Shown here in pieces: positions 1 through 9,167 of a stretch of 64,000 nt of DNA. The number at the start of each line of letters is the position of its first letter. Position 1 is the first letter of the stretch. A model generated the notes under the pieces. It searched no databases. It worked only from the letters and a program-made list of their open reading frames with translations, and was not told where the DNA came from. Source of the stretch: Mycobacterium adipatum (GTDB lineage: Bacteria; Actinomycetota; Actinomycetes; Mycobacteriales; Mycobacteriaceae). The translations under genes were made by a program, and so were the position numbers. The DNA is taken from NCBI RefSeq assembly GCF_001644575.1, contig NZ_CP015596.1, positions 62,001 through 126,000 on the forward strand, written 5' to 3'.

Positions 1-519
1 ACCGGGCACCCTGGCCTTGTTGACCCCCATCACCACGGCATGCGCGTACTGCGGGATCTGCAGGTTCTCGGTGCCGCTGCCCTCGGTGGCGAACGGGCAC
101 CGGGCCTTCTCGCACACCTGCATGGTGTTGTAGGTCGGGCTGTTCACGTCGCCGTCCCACCAATGGTTCGGCCCCACCTGCACATAGGGCAGGCCACCGC
201 CGGGATTGGCCTGGGTACCGAAGGCGAAGTCCAGGGGGAACACCCCCATCGGGGTCTTCATCGACCCCTCGCGGATCTCCTGCGCCATGCCGCTGGACCC
301 AATGTGCGCGGGTATCCCCACACCGACCGGTGTCCAGCCGGCCGCGGTCCGCTCCCACACGTCGATCTTGGCCGTGGTAGGCCCCACGCCCACAACGGAA
401 ATGACCTGGGTGGCGTTGCCGACCGAACCGGCGAACCAGGGGGTCTCGACGGCGTTGGCGACCGGCGCCGACGCCAGGGTCAGCCAGAGCGCGCTCAACA
501 CCACCAGTAGTCGGCGCAT
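1..519 (-). CDS. Exported L,D-transpeptidase-like (YkuD-family) protein, 3' end outside window
   Basis: The reading frame starts at ATG 519 and runs off the left edge (173 codons visible). The N-terminus MRRLLVVLSALWLTLASAPVA is a classical signal peptide, so the mature protein is exported. The mature part (for example NPGGGLPYVQVGPNHWWDGD, then a YNTMQVCEKARCPF stretch) resembles the small mycobacterial exported proteins of the Rv0309 type, annotated as L,D-transpeptidase catalytic-domain proteins. The part that would hold the catalytic HxxxxxxSHGC-like motif lies beyond the window, so activity cannot be judged. It is divergent from the PAP2-kinase gene at 597; in M. tuberculosis Rv0308 (PAP2) and Rv0309 are also neighbours. 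Family placement is from recalled similarity. Confidence 0.75.
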   Translation of the reverse strand, partial: MRRLLVVLSALWLTLASAPVANAVETPWFAGSVGNATQVISVVGVGPTTAKIDVWERTAAGWTPVGVGIPAHIGSSGMAQEIREGSMKTPMGVFPLDFAFGTQANPGGGLPYVQVGPNHWWDGDVNSPTYNTMQVCEKARCPFATEGSGTENLQIPQYAHAVVMGVNKARVPG

Positions 520-596
520 CCGACCATCGTCGGCGCCGCAACGGGACGGGGTCAAGTCAAGGTTTGGACACGGCGGGTAATGCGTACTTTGTAGCC

Positions 597-2039
597 ATGG
601 GACTCGGAACGGTCGACCGGCGCGTATTCCTGGCCGTTGCAGAATCGGACAGCAAGGTGCTCGACACGGTGATGCCCAAACTCACCGCGGCCGCCGACCA
701 CTCCAAATTGTGGTTTGCGATCGGCGCCGGACTGTTCGCCACCGGAACCCCGTCCATGCGCCGTGGCGCGGCGCGGGGCCTGCTGACGCTGGCGGTGACC
801 AGCCTGGTCACCAATCAGGGCGCCAAGCGCATCTGGAAACGACCCCGCCCGGACTTCGCGGCGGTGCCCTTCGTCCGGCGGTCGCGGCGGATGCCGACGT
901 CGAACTCGCTGCCGTCGGGGCATTCGGCCAGCGCGGCCGCGTTCGCTGTCGGTGTTGGCCTGGAGAACCGCAATCTGGGCGTCTGCCTGGGTGCACTTGC
1001 CGGGCTGGTCGGCCTGTCCCGGGTGGCCACCGGTGCGCACTATCCCGGCGATGTGCTGGCCGGATTCGGGATCGGCACCGCCGTCGCCTTGGTCGGGGCC
1101 GGGGTGGTGCCCACCATCGTGGAGCCCCCGATCACCGCCGGCGAACCGCACCGCTACGACACCCCGCCCCGCCCGCAGGGTGAAGGCGTGATCCTGGTCG
1201 TCAATCCGAATTCCGGCAGCGGCACCGGGCGCCGCATCCTCGACGAGGTGCGCAAGGCACTGCCCGCGGCCGAGATCGTCGCGGTCGGCGACGACGGGGA
1301 TATCGAGGACAAGCTGCGCGAGGCCGCCGAGCGGGCCGAGGTGCTGGCCGTCGGCGGCGGTGACGGCACGGTGTCCACCGCAGCCGGTATCGCGGTGCAG
1401 GCGGGGGTGCCGCTGGCGGTGTTCCCCGGCGGGACCTTCAATCATTTCGCCAAGGACATCGGCTGCGACACCGTCGCCGCCACCGTCGAGGCGCTGCGCA
1501 GCGGGTCGGCCGCCTACGCCGACACCATCGCGTTCAACGACTCCGGGACCGTGGTCAACACGGCGAGCATCGGCGCCTACCCGAAGTTCGTCCGCATCCG
1601 GGAAAAGCTGGAGCACAAGATGGGTAAGCCCCTGGCCGGTGCGTACGCGCTGTACCGCACCCTGCGCACCGACGCCACGGTGCGAATCCGCTACGACAAC
1701 AAGACCGTGCAGACATCGTTGTTCTTCCTCGGCAATTCGCTGTACTCGCCGTCGGGCTTCGCCCCGTCGCGACGGGTCCGGATGGACGACGGACTCATCG
1801 ACGTGCGCATCCTGGAGACCGGCCGCAAGTGCGCCACGCTGCGCATCCTGACCGCGCTGGCCACCGGCAGACTCGTACACAGCCCGCTGTACCACGAATT
1901 GCGGGTACCCGAGTTCAGCTTCACCGCGGTGGACGGCCCCACCCAGATCGCCCACGACGGCGAGGTGGAAATCGTCTGCCAGGAAGCGACTTTCAAGAAC
2001 CGATATCGCTCACTGCCGGTGTTTCGTCCGCTGCCCTGA
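597..2039 (+). CDS. PAP2 phosphatase - diacylglycerol kinase fusion, 480 aa
   Basis: This two-domain lipid enzyme has a phosphatidic-acid-phosphatase type 2 domain at residues 40-165 with the three signature motifs KRIWKRPRP (about 77-85), PSGHS (106-110) and SRVATGAHYPGD (141-152). It is followed by a diacylglycerol/lipid kinase catalytic domain with VNPNSGSGTG (202-211), GGGDGT (253-258) and FPGGTFNHFA (275-284). The fusion suggests interconversion of phosphorylated and dephosphorylated lipids at the membrane. I chose ATG 597 over the in-frame TTG 564: the residues between are not conserved-looking, and a TACTTT -10-like hexamer at 585-590 lies 6 nt before the ATG, which would give a leaderless mRNA. 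Its 3' end overlaps the opposing PAP2 gene by 47 bases. Confidence 0.9.
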   Translation: MGLGTVDRRVFLAVAESDSKVLDTVMPKLTAAADHSKLWFAIGAGLFATGTPSMRRGAARGLLTLAVTSLVTNQGAKRIWKRPRPDFAAVPFVRRSRRMPTSNSLPSGHSASAAAFAVGVGLENRNLGVCLGALAGLVGLSRVATGAHYPGDVLAGFGIGTAVALVGAGVVPTIVEPPITAGEPHRYDTPPRPQGEGVILVVNPNSGSGTGRRILDEVRKALPAAEIVAVGDDGDIEDKLREAAERAEVLAVGGGDGTVSTAAGIAVQAGVPLAVFPGGTFNHFAKDIGCDTVAATVEALRSGSAAYADTIAFNDSGTVVNTASIGAYPKFVRIREKLEHKMGKPLAGAYALYRTLRTDATVRIRYDNKTVQTSLFFLGNSLYSPSGFAPSRRVRMDDGLIDVRILETGRKCATLRILTALATGRLVHSPLYHELRVPEFSFTAVDGPTQIAHDGEVEIVCQEATFKNRYRSLPVFRPLP

Positions 2040-2682
2040 GTCGCCGGTTGGTGAGTATCGGCAGACATGCCAGTGCCCACAGATAACCCAGCGCCCAACC
2101 CGCCAGCACGTCGGAGGGGTGATGCACATTGAGCACCACCCGGCCCGCGCCGACCGCGATGACGATCAGGACGCCGATCACGATGGCCGCGGTGCGCGCT
2201 CGGCCGCCCAACCTGGGCGATGCGGCGAACACGATCGCCGTCACCGCCACCGCGGTCCCGAGGGCATGCCCGGACGGGAAGGCCGAAGAATGCTCCGCCA
2301 CCAGCGCGGTGGCCGGACGTGGCAGTGACACAATCGCTTTCGTGAAGGTCACGAGCAGCGCGGAGAACTCCACCGTGGCGGCGAGATACAACACCAGCTG
2401 ATATCGGTCCGGGCGACGCCCCATCAACAGGTAGACGATCCAGATCAACGTGATCAGCCGGAACACCGCCGGATGAAACACCGTGCACAGCACATCCCAG
2501 GTCCGCACCCAGCCCGGATGCGCGGTGCCGTAGCGGTACAGCGGATCCAGCACCGCCCAGTCGGCGTGCTCCATCCACTCCCAGCGCGCCAGCACCCCGG
2601 CCAGCGCGAGCGCGAACACCGCGGCAGCCACCAACGCACCGATCAGCGCAGCGGGGTGACGCGGGAAAATTCTGTCTGGCAA
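1993..2682 (-). CDS. PAP2-superfamily membrane phosphatase, 229 aa
   Basis: This integral-membrane PAP2 protein probably dephosphorylates lipid phosphates (phosphatidic acid or polyprenyl pyrophosphate type). Hydrophobic segments lie at about residues 12-30, 75-92, 98-115, 140-155, 165-182 and 190-210. The active-site motifs PSGHA (about 138-142) and GRVVLNVHHPSD (about 181-192) are present; the first motif is the looser KAIVSLPRP at about 115-123. The start is TTG 2682, preceded on its strand by GGGAG at good spacing; no ATG is available before the first membrane segment. It converges on, and overlaps by 47 bases, the PAP2-kinase fusion, so two PAP2 genes meet tail to tail. Confidence 0.85.
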   Translation of the reverse strand: MPDRIFPRHPAALIGALVAAAVFALALAGVLARWEWMEHADWAVLDPLYRYGTAHPGWVRTWDVLCTVFHPAVFRLITLIWIVYLLMGRRPDRYQLVLYLAATVEFSALLVTFTKAIVSLPRPATALVAEHSSAFPSGHALGTAVAVTAIVFAASPRLGGRARTAAIVIGVLIVIAVGAGRVVLNVHHPSDVLAGWALGYLWALACLPILTNRRLRAADETPAVSDIGS

Positions 2683-2765
2683 AGGCGCTCCCGAAGACGA
2701 TGACCGATCTGCGGCCGAGCATAGGCGCCCGACCCGGTACCGGGGTTGCCGGTATCGTGCGGACC

Positions 2766-3248
2766 ATGGCGGTGTTCCTGCGCAAAATGCTGCGTATCGG
2801 CAAACTTCCCGGCGAGCTACGCGACGCCGTGGAGGCCGAGGGCATCATCCACTTCGCCGAGTATGTGCCGGTCACCAGGCGATTCAGCGGAAAGGTGCCC
2901 GGAAAGCGCTCGGTCGGCAGTGTGGCCAGTTTCTCCGGGTCGCTGGTGTTCACCTCCCAGCGCGTACTGGGCACGTTGTCCACCGTGCCCAAACTGGCCG
3001 GACGGGCCATCGACCTGCGCTGGGACGCACCGCCGTCGGGCCCGGTGATCGCCGATATCTCCTCGGCGGGCCTGGTGATCAACCTCGACGTCGCGCAGGT
3101 CGACCCACGGTGCTCCGGGCAGTTGTCACTGCACTACAAGGAGCCGTTGAGCGACGACGTGCTGGCACGCCTGCCGCGCCGCTCGCTGACCTACGACGTG
3201 CCTCCGGAGTTCATCTTCCGCGCCGTCGGGGTGCCGTATCACCCGTGA
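2766..3248 (+). CDS. Conserved hypothetical protein, 160 aa
   Basis: I recognise no catalytic motif. The protein begins MAVFLRKMLRIGKLPGELRD and is a mixed alpha/beta, soluble-looking sequence without signal peptide or membrane segment. The final codons overlap the GTG start of the Nudix gene (GTGA), so the two are probably translationally coupled and may act together. ATG 2766 is preferred over the in-frame ATG 2700, because the extra residues are low-complexity and 2700 abuts the divergent PAP2 start at 2682. Function unknown. Confidence 0.65.
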   Translation: MAVFLRKMLRIGKLPGELRDAVEAEGIIHFAEYVPVTRRFSGKVPGKRSVGSVASFSGSLVFTSQRVLGTLSTVPKLAGRAIDLRWDAPPSGPVIADISSAGLVINLDVAQVDPRCSGQLSLHYKEPLSDDVLARLPRRSLTYDVPPEFIFRAVGVPYHP

Positions 3249-3961
3249 CCATCAGCTACGACGACGCGCTTCGCGACCGCATCCGGGCAAATCTGGCCGG
3301 CCACGTCCGCCGCACGTTCACCGACACCGCCAAGCGGCGCGCCGCCGTCGCCATCACGCTGGTGGACTCCCACGTCGGTGAGGATCGGGTGGATCCGGCG
3401 CCGGTCGAGGACTGGATCGCCGGCCGGCCGATGCCCGAATCACTGGACGGGCGCATGGTCGACGTATCCGGGGGCGCCTCGTTCCTGTTGTGCCGCCGGG
3501 CATCACGGCTGAACTCGCATGCCGCTCAGTGGGCGCTGCCGGGCGGCCGGCTCGATCCCGGTGAGAATTCCGTCGATGCCGCGCTGCGCGAACTCCACGA
3601 AGAGGTCGGGGTCGAGTTGCCGGGAAGCTCGGTGCTGGGCCTGCTCGACGACTACCCCACCCGGTCGGGTTATGTCATCACCCCGGTGGTGCTGTGGGGT
3701 GGCGGCCGACTGGAGCTACACCCCTCCCCCGACGAGGTGGTCGCCGTCTACCGGGTCGGACTGCACCAGCTCCAACGCGCCGACTCGCCGCGGTTCATCG
3801 AGATCCCGGAGAGCCCGCGGCCCGTCGTACAGATCCCGTTGGGCAATGACCTCATCCATGCCCCGACCGGCGCGGTGCTGCTCCAGTTGCGCTGGCTCGG
3901 GCTGGAGGGGCGGGGCGACGCCGTCGACCACCTCGAGCAGCCGGTATTTGCCTGGAAGTGA
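3245..3961 (+). CDS. Nudix hydrolase, 238 aa
   Basis: The protein has a complete Nudix box GX5EX7REUXEEXGU: GRLDPGE, then NSVDAAL, then RELHEEVGV, at about residues 102-124. It therefore should hydrolyse a nucleoside diphosphate linked to another moiety with a divalent metal. The arrangement, with a helical N-terminus followed by an RXSXXXSHAAQWALPGGR lead-in, is like the CoA-pyrophosphatase (NudL-type) branch; the substrate is inferred only. The likely start is GTG 3245, which overlaps the stop of the preceding hypothetical gene by 4 bases. An upstream extension in the same frame would lie inside that gene. It converges on the tam gene 4 bases downstream. Confidence 0.85.
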   Translation: MTISYDDALRDRIRANLAGHVRRTFTDTAKRRAAVAITLVDSHVGEDRVDPAPVEDWIAGRPMPESLDGRMVDVSGGASFLLCRRASRLNSHAAQWALPGGRLDPGENSVDAALRELHEEVGVELPGSSVLGLLDDYPTRSGYVITPVVLWGGGRLELHPSPDEVVAVYRVGLHQLQRADSPRFIEIPESPRPVVQIPLGNDLIHAPTGAVLLQLRWLGLEGRGDAVDHLEQPVFAWK

Positions 3962-3965
3962 CGGG

Positions 3966-4730
3966 TCACCCGACCCGGGCCACCACGAAGACCCGTCGGA
4001 ACGGGAAGAAGGTCCGCCCGTCCGCGCGCCGCGGGTAGGCCCGCGCCAGCTCGGGAATGATGGCCTGCCGGTACTGCTGCCACTGCTGTTCGGTCAGCCG
4101 TTCCTTCACCTGGGTCAGCGCGGTGCCGGTGATCCAGTCCAGGACCGGTGTAGCACCGGTCAACTCGTGCACGTAGGTGCTCTCCCAGGCGTCCACCTCG
4201 CAGCCGGCGTCGGTCAGCAGCCCGGCGTATTCGGACGGGGTGGCGACCACATCGGCGTCCCGGAACGGCATGTCTCGCAACGCCTCGGCGAACGGTTCCC
4301 GGCGGGCCACCTCGCGCACCGCGACATGCGACGGGGCGTCGAAATTTCCCGGCACCTGGAAGGCGATCGACGATCCCGGGGCCAGCTGGCCGGCCCAGCG
4401 CACGATGAGCTCGCGGTGTTCGGGCACCCACTGCAGCGCGGCATTGGAAATGACGACGTCGGTGTCGGGTGCCGGTGACCATTCGGCGATCCCGCCCAGA
4501 CGCACGTCCAGGCCCCGTTCGGTGGCCGCGGCGACCATCTCCGCCGAGGAATCCCAGCCCTGCACCACCGCCCCCGGCCAGCGCACGCTCAGCGTCTCGG
4601 TCAGGTTGCCGGGACCGCACCCCAGGTCCGCCACCCGGCGCGGATGCGGCGCGGCGATCCGGCCGACCAGATCGAAGAACGGCCGACCGCGGTGGTCGGC
4701 GAAGGCCAGGTAGGTGTCGGGGTTCCACAT
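3966..4730 (-). CDS. tam: Trans-aconitate 2-methyltransferase, 254 aa
   Basis: This class I SAM-dependent methyltransferase would convert trans-aconitate to its monomethyl ester and so remove an inhibitor of aconitase. Motif I is [10 protein letters not shown] (about residues 32-41), followed by the acidic loop WDSSAEM and the post-motif [11 protein letters not shown]. The N-terminus [18 protein letters not shown] and the whole-length pattern match the mycobacterial Tam protein (Rv0294 type, about 260 aa). The start is ATG 4730, giving exactly that N-terminus; longer upstream reading would overlap the divergent amidohydrolase. In M. tuberculosis tam also lies next to ESX-3, which supports the call. 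Confidence 0.85.
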   Translation of the reverse strand: MWNPDTYLAFADHRGRPFFDLVGRIAAPHPRRVADLGCGPGNLTETLSVRWPGAVVQGWDSSAEMVAAATERGLDVRLGGIAEWSPAPDTDVVISNAALQWVPEHRELIVRWAGQLAPGSSIAFQVPGNFDAPSHVAVREVARREPFAEALRDMPFRDADVVATPSEYAGLLTDAGCEVDAWESTYVHELTGATPVLDWITGTALTQVKERLTEQQWQQYRQAIIPELARAYPRRADGRTFFPFRRVFVVARVG

Positions 4731-4749
4731 GCTGCCATCATCGACGGTG

Positions 4750-5637
4750 ATGAATGAGGCAACAACGGTTCGGCGCATCTGGGGATCGCTGGGGCTATCC
4801 GGAATCATCGACGTGCACACCCACTTCATGCCCAAGAACGTGATGGACAAGGTGTGGCTGTATTTCGACAGCGCCGGGCCGCTGGTGGGGCGGGAATGGC
4901 CGATCACCTATCGCGCCGACGAGGATGCCCGGCTCCGCACGCTGCGTGCGTTCGGTGTGCGGGCGTTCACCTCGCTGGTGTATCCGCACAAACCTCAGAT
5001 GGCGGCCTGGCTGAATCAGTGGGCGGCGCAGTTCGCCGCCGCGACACCGGATTGTCTGTCCACCGCGACCTTCTATCCCGAACCCGGTGCCGCCCGATAT
5101 GTCACCGAGGCCATCGAGGGCGGTGCGCGGGTATTCAAGGCCCATGTCCAGGTCGGCGCCTATGATCCGACCGACCCGCTGCTCGACGACGTGTGGGGCG
5201 TGCTCGCCGATGCCGGAACTCCGGTCGTCATCCACTGCGGCTCGGGCCCCGCACCCGGCACGTTCACCGGTCCGGATCCGGTCGAGGCCGTACTGGCGCG
5301 CCATCCGCGGCTCCGGCTGATCATCGCGCACATGGGAATGCCGGAATACGAACCGTTCCTCGATATCTGCGAGCGCCATGCCGGCGTCCACCTGGACACC
5401 ACGATGGCGTTCACCGCATTCGCCGAGGAGACCATGCCGTTCCCGCCGGGCGCCTATCCGCGGCTACGTGACCTCGGCGACCGGATCCTGTTCGGCAGCG
5501 ATTTCCCCAACATCCCGTACCACTACACCCACGCGATGACGGTGCTCACCGAACTGCCCGGTGTCGACGACGACTGGCTGCGCGGGGTGCTCGCGCGTAA
5601 TGCGGCTGAACTGTTCGGTTTACAGATACCCGACTGA
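4750..5637 (+). CDS. Amidohydrolase-family (metal-dependent hydrolase) protein, 295 aa
   Basis: This is an amidohydrolase-2 (PF04909-like) TIM-barrel protein. The first metal motif IDVHTHFMP lies at about residues 20-28. [10 protein letters not shown] strand follows at about 164-172, an [10 protein letters not shown] strand near 195 and a GSDFPN metal motif near 257. Family members are decarboxylases or hydrolases of small carboxylates or lactones; no substrate can be read here. The start is probably ATG 4750, only 19 bases from the divergent tam start, so the two genes share a very short control region. A GTG at 4714 in frame would lie inside tam and is less likely. Confidence 0.8.
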   Translation: MNEATTVRRIWGSLGLSGIIDVHTHFMPKNVMDKVWLYFDSAGPLVGREWPITYRADEDARLRTLRAFGVRAFTSLVYPHKPQMAAWLNQWAAQFAAATPDCLSTATFYPEPGAARYVTEAIEGGARVFKAHVQVGAYDPTDPLLDDVWGVLADAGTPVVIHCGSGPAPGTFTGPDPVEAVLARHPRLRLIIAHMGMPEYEPFLDICERHAGVHLDTTMAFTAFAEETMPFPPGAYPRLRDLGDRILFGSDFPNIPYHYTHAMTVLTELPGVDDDWLRGVLARNAAELFGLQIPD

Positions 5638-5696
5638 CTGACACGTCGATACGCGCCGGGCTACCATCGGCGGGCCGTAGTGAGAGGGGTTACCGC

Positions 5697-6893
5697 GTGG
5701 CCGAAACCGAGTCTGCACCCGTCGATCCCCCGATCCCGGTCCCCGATGTGCCCGGCGCCGATGCCACCGCGCGGGGGTTGCCGCGGCGCCGTGACCTGAC
5801 GTTGCAACAGCGGATGGTGGTGGACGCCTCGGCCGTCGCCGATCTCGGCCTGCGTACCGCCGTCGCCAGTATCGTCGGCGCGGCGATGCTGCCGCGGCTC
5901 GCCGGTGCCGCCTTGCACCGCAACCGGATGCACGACGAGGACGCGGCACTCGGCTTCTACATCGACCTTGCCGCGCAGCAGGATCCGTTGCTGTCGTTCC
6001 CCGCGCCGACCGTGCCGCCGGACGTCTCGACCCGGCCGGCCAACGCGCTGGCGTCCTGGGTCGCGCACGGATCGGTGCACAATATCGAGTTCGCCAGCAG
6101 TTTCCGGGCGGTCAACCCCGCACTGCGCGAGCAGCGCGGCGGGTACTCCCGCAACAACGTGGTGCACGCCCAGCACTGGGTGCACGGCGACGGGCCGCGC
6201 CCCACGTTGTGCTTGATTCACGGGTTCATGGGTTCGGCATATCTGTTCAACGGGCTGTTCTTCTCGCTGCCGTGGTTCTTCAAGTCGGGCTACGACGTAC
6301 TGCTCTACACCTTGCCGTTTCACGGCGCGCGGGCCGAGGCGAATTCGCCCTACAGCGGGTACGGCTACTTCGCCGACGGGATGGCCGGCTTCGCCGAGGC
6401 CATGGCCCAGGCCGTGTACGACTTCCGGTCGGTGATCGACTATCTGGAGCACACCGGGGTGGACCGCATCGCACTCACCGGGATGTCGCTGGGCGGCTAC
6501 ACCTCGGCGCTGATCGCCGCGGTCGAACCCCGGATCCAGGCCGTCATCCCGAATGTGCCGGTGGTGACGCCGGAAGCGGCGTTCGACGACTGGTTCCCGG
6601 CCAACATGCTGGTCCGCTTGGGCAACCGGCTGACCGGCGTCGACAAGACGAAATCCGGTGCGGCGACGATGTTCCACTCACCATTGAACTACCCGCCGCT
6701 GGTGCCCAAGGACCGGCGGTTGATCATTGCCGGGCTCGGTGACAAGCTGGCCCCACCCCAGCAGGCCGAGGCGCTGTGGCGGCACTGGGATCGATGCGCC
6801 TTCCACTGGTTTCCGGGCAATCACATCCTGCACGTCAGCCAGCCGGACTACCTGCGGCGGATGACGCGCTTCCTGCGGCCGTTCATGTTCTGA
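5697..6893 (+). CDS. Alpha/beta hydrolase, Rv0293c-like, 398 aa
   Basis: The protein has an alpha/beta hydrolase fold with an oxyanion/lid region after LCLIHGFMGS (about 178-187), a nucleophile elbow GMSLGGY (about 263-269) and a terminal histidine in FPGNHILH (about 379-386). Length and position directly beside the eccE3 end of ESX-3 match the Rv0293c family, whose function is unknown. The start is GTG 5697 with a GAGAGG ribosome site 7-12 nt upstream. Its last 11 bases overlap the 3' end of eccE3 on the other strand, so the two transcripts converge without a spacer. Whether it serves ESX-3 is not shown by the sequence. Confidence 0.8.
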   Translation: MAETESAPVDPPIPVPDVPGADATARGLPRRRDLTLQQRMVVDASAVADLGLRTAVASIVGAAMLPRLAGAALHRNRMHDEDAALGFYIDLAAQQDPLLSFPAPTVPPDVSTRPANALASWVAHGSVHNIEFASSFRAVNPALREQRGGYSRNNVVHAQHWVHGDGPRPTLCLIHGFMGSAYLFNGLFFSLPWFFKSGYDVLLYTLPFHGARAEANSPYSGYGYFADGMAGFAEAMAQAVYDFRSVIDYLEHTGVDRIALTGMSLGGYTSALIAAVEPRIQAVIPNVPVVTPEAAFDDWFPANMLVRLGNRLTGVDKTKSGAATMFHSPLNYPPLVPKDRRLIIAGLGDKLAPPQQAEALWRHWDRCAFHWFPGNHILHVSQPDYLRRMTRFLRPFMF

Positions 6894-7776
6894 CGCCCGC
6901 TTCTGCCGGCCAGCGGATCTCGGCGGCCGTTGATCCGGCTCGCTGATGGCCGGGAAGCCGCTGGGGCGACAGCGGATTCAGCGCATCGAGTACTACCCGT
7001 TGGCGACCGCCGAGAGTGCACAACCCGGTGACGGGCGGACCCGCGGGCGCCTGCGCCGCGCGGATCGCGACCACCCCGGTCACCGTCTCAGGCCCGAATT
7101 CGACGGCGGTCCACACTTCCTCGGCGGGGTGCGCCCACACCGCGTCCAGTGTCGTCGACAGCGATAGAGCCGGGATCCGGTATGCGGTCAGGAATCCGGA
7201 CTCGTCGGTGAGTGCCCGCCAGGTCTCCTTGGCTTGACCGGAGACCGGACGCGGGGCGACATCCAGCGCCGTGACCGTGCACCCGTTCTCACGCAGGTGG
7301 TCGGCGAGTCGCCGTCCCAGGACCGTGGCGGTGTCGTGCAACGGGATCCGCGCAGACCGGGCCTGCAGTGCGGAGAGATTCTGCGCGGCGTCCATGGTGA
7401 GGGTGATCCAGGTGCGCCGCTCCCCCGCGCGGTCACGGCTGGTGAGCCGTACCTTGTCGCAGCGCAACCCGTACCGGTGCGCATAGCCGGCGATCAGCGC
7501 CACCGGCACCTCGTCGGAGGCGCAATCGTCGAGACGCAGGAGCACCGTCGCGGTGTCATCCGATATCGCAGCATCGCCCTCGGCGTGGTTACCCCGCCAG
7601 ATGCGCCACCGCCGCGCCAGGTGAGTGGTGGCGAAATCGCCTCCCCACCAGGCGAACAGCACGATCACGACAGCGACAGCGACACCGAGTGCCCAGCGCT
7701 GGGTCACGGTCTGGTACGGATATGCCAGCGCGGCGGGCACGATGAAGAGCAGTGCCAGGGCGAGTCGGGCCGTCAT
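6883..7776 (-). CDS. eccE3: ESX-3 membrane component EccE3, 297 aa
   Basis: EccE is the peripheral stabilising subunit of the type VII secretion membrane complex. Two N-terminal hydrophobic segments (about residues 5-21 and 28-45) are followed by a soluble domain, as in the EccE family. It is the last gene of the ESX-3 operon; its ATG overlaps the stop of mycP3 by 4 bases. Sequence conservation is weak in this family, so the call depends mainly on position and topology. Confidence 0.88.
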   Translation of the reverse strand: MTARLALALLFIVPAALAYPYQTVTQRWALGVAVAVVIVLFAWWGGDFATTHLARRWRIWRGNHAEGDAAISDDTATVLLRLDDCASDEVPVALIAGYAHRYGLRCDKVRLTSRDRAGERRTWITLTMDAAQNLSALQARSARIPLHDTATVLGRRLADHLRENGCTVTALDVAPRPVSGQAKETWRALTDESGFLTAYRIPALSLSTTLDAVWAHPAEEVWTAVEFGPETVTGVVAIRAAQAPAGPPVTGLCTLGGRQRVVLDALNPLSPQRLPGHQRAGSTAAEIRWPAEAGVRT

Positions 7777-9167
7777 GCGGCTGTGTCCTTCCGTCGGTGT
7801 GCGGCGATCGCGGCGGTCACGATGGCGGCCAGGCCGAGCAGGCCGGCGCCGATATATGCCACGGTTCGCGGGGTGGAGTCCTGCGGTACCGGTTCCGGCG
7901 GCGCCGCAACGGGTCTGGTGGTCTCGGACGGCTCGCCCGGGCCGGGCACATCCCAGGTCAGCGCGGCGACCGGGTCCACGGTGCCCGCCCCGACCAGCGA
8001 CGAGGGTGAGCGCTCCGCACCCCGTGCGGTGGCGGTGAGTCTGCGCACCACCTGCTGCGCGCTGAGTTCGGGAAATCTGCTGCGCACCAGCGCCGCCACG
8101 CCGGACACGTAGGCCGCCGCGTAGCTGGTCCCGCTGACCGGCGCCAGTTCGCCCTTCTCGTCGGGCTGCCCGTTGGCCAGTCCCCCCTCCGGGCCGTTGC
8201 TCACCGAGGTGATGTTCTCCCCCGGCGCCGCGAGGCCGAGCCACGGCCCGGACATGGTGAACGGCGCGGGCTGACCGGCCGAGTTCAACGCCCCGACCGA
8301 CAACACATACGGCTGCCACCACGACGGGATGGACACCGCGCTCACCCCGGCCCAGTTACGCGGATCGTCCGGCCGCGCCGGGTCGGTCAACGGGTTCGCC
8401 GCACAGTTGGTTCCACCGGCGATGCCGCCGCCGGTGTTACCGGCGGCGGCGATGATGACGGCGTCTTTCTCGACGGCCGCGTAGCGCAGGGCCGCGCCGA
8501 GCGCACTCTGGTCGACCGAGGTGTTCGCCGGCACGCAGGCCACCGACGAGATGTTGATGATGCGCGCACCCAGGTCGGCAGCGCGCACCACGGCCCGCGC
8601 CAACGTGGCGATATCGTTGCTCGCCTCCACGATCACCGGGTCATTCCCCGGCTGGTTCGGGGAGCCCGCCGGCGAGTATCGCGCCGAGGTCTGCCGGATG
8701 GCCAACAGCCGCGCTCCCGGCGCGACACCGGCGAAGCCGTCGGCGCCGGGTTGGCCGGCGATGAGCCCGGCGACCATCGTGCCGTGCCCGTCACAGTCGG
8801 TCAATCCGTCGGTGTTCGCGACGAAATCACCGCCGGGCTCGACATTGGGCAGCCGCGGACCCGGCTGCACACCGGTGTCGATCACGGCGACGGTCTGGCC
8901 GTCACCGCGGCTGTGCCGCCAGGCCTCCTCGAGATCCAGGGAGAGCTGATTGGCCCCGGCGACACCGGGATCGGTGCCCGGGATCACCCCGGTCACCGTG
9001 CAGGCACCGCGTTGCGCCATGGTCTGCACGGGGCCGGCGGCACCGGACGGGGGTGCGGTCCCGGCGTCCACCTCGGGCGGGGTGATGGCCCCCGCGGCCG
9101 GGCTCGCGAGCAGCGCCACCGTGACCACGGTCGCGGCGACCGCGGCACCGCCCCGACCGGGATTCAT
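7773..9167 (-). CDS. mycP3: ESX-3 mycosin protease MycP3, 464 aa
   Basis: This membrane-anchored subtilisin-like serine protease caps the periplasmic side of the ESX-3 secretion complex. It has a signal peptide at residues 1-27 and a catalytic triad Asp97 (AVIDTGV), His128 (DGHGTMVAG) and Ser348 (SGTSYAAA). The oxyanion Asn244 is in AAAGNTGGG. A C-terminal transmembrane helix at about 435-456 is followed by a basic tail RRKD. All key residues are intact, so an active mycosin is expected. The start ATG 9167 overlaps the eccD3 stop. The much longer open frame continuing upstream through eccD3 is an antiframe artefact. Confidence 0.95.
   Translation of the reverse strand: MNPGRGGAAVAATVVTVALLASPAAGAITPPEVDAGTAPPSGAAGPVQTMAQRGACTVTGVIPGTDPGVAGANQLSLDLEEAWRHSRGDGQTVAVIDTGVQPGPRLPNVEPGGDFVANTDGLTDCDGHGTMVAGLIAGQPGADGFAGVAPGARLLAIRQTSARYSPAGSPNQPGNDPVIVEASNDIATLARAVVRAADLGARIINISSVACVPANTSVDQSALGAALRYAAVEKDAVIIAAAGNTGGGIAGGTNCAANPLTDPARPDDPRNWAGVSAVSIPSWWQPYVLSVGALNSAGQPAPFTMSGPWLGLAAPGENITSVSNGPEGGLANGQPDEKGELAPVSGTSYAAAYVSGVAALVRSRFPELSAQQVVRRLTATARGAERSPSSLVGAGTVDPVAALTWDVPGPGEPSETTRPVAAPPEPVPQDSTPRTVAYIGAGLLGLAAIVTAAIAAHRRKDTAA

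Noticed and set aside
40..580. Plus-strand frames in the first 600 bases
   Set aside because: The minus strand encodes an exported protein with a clear signal peptide over this stretch.
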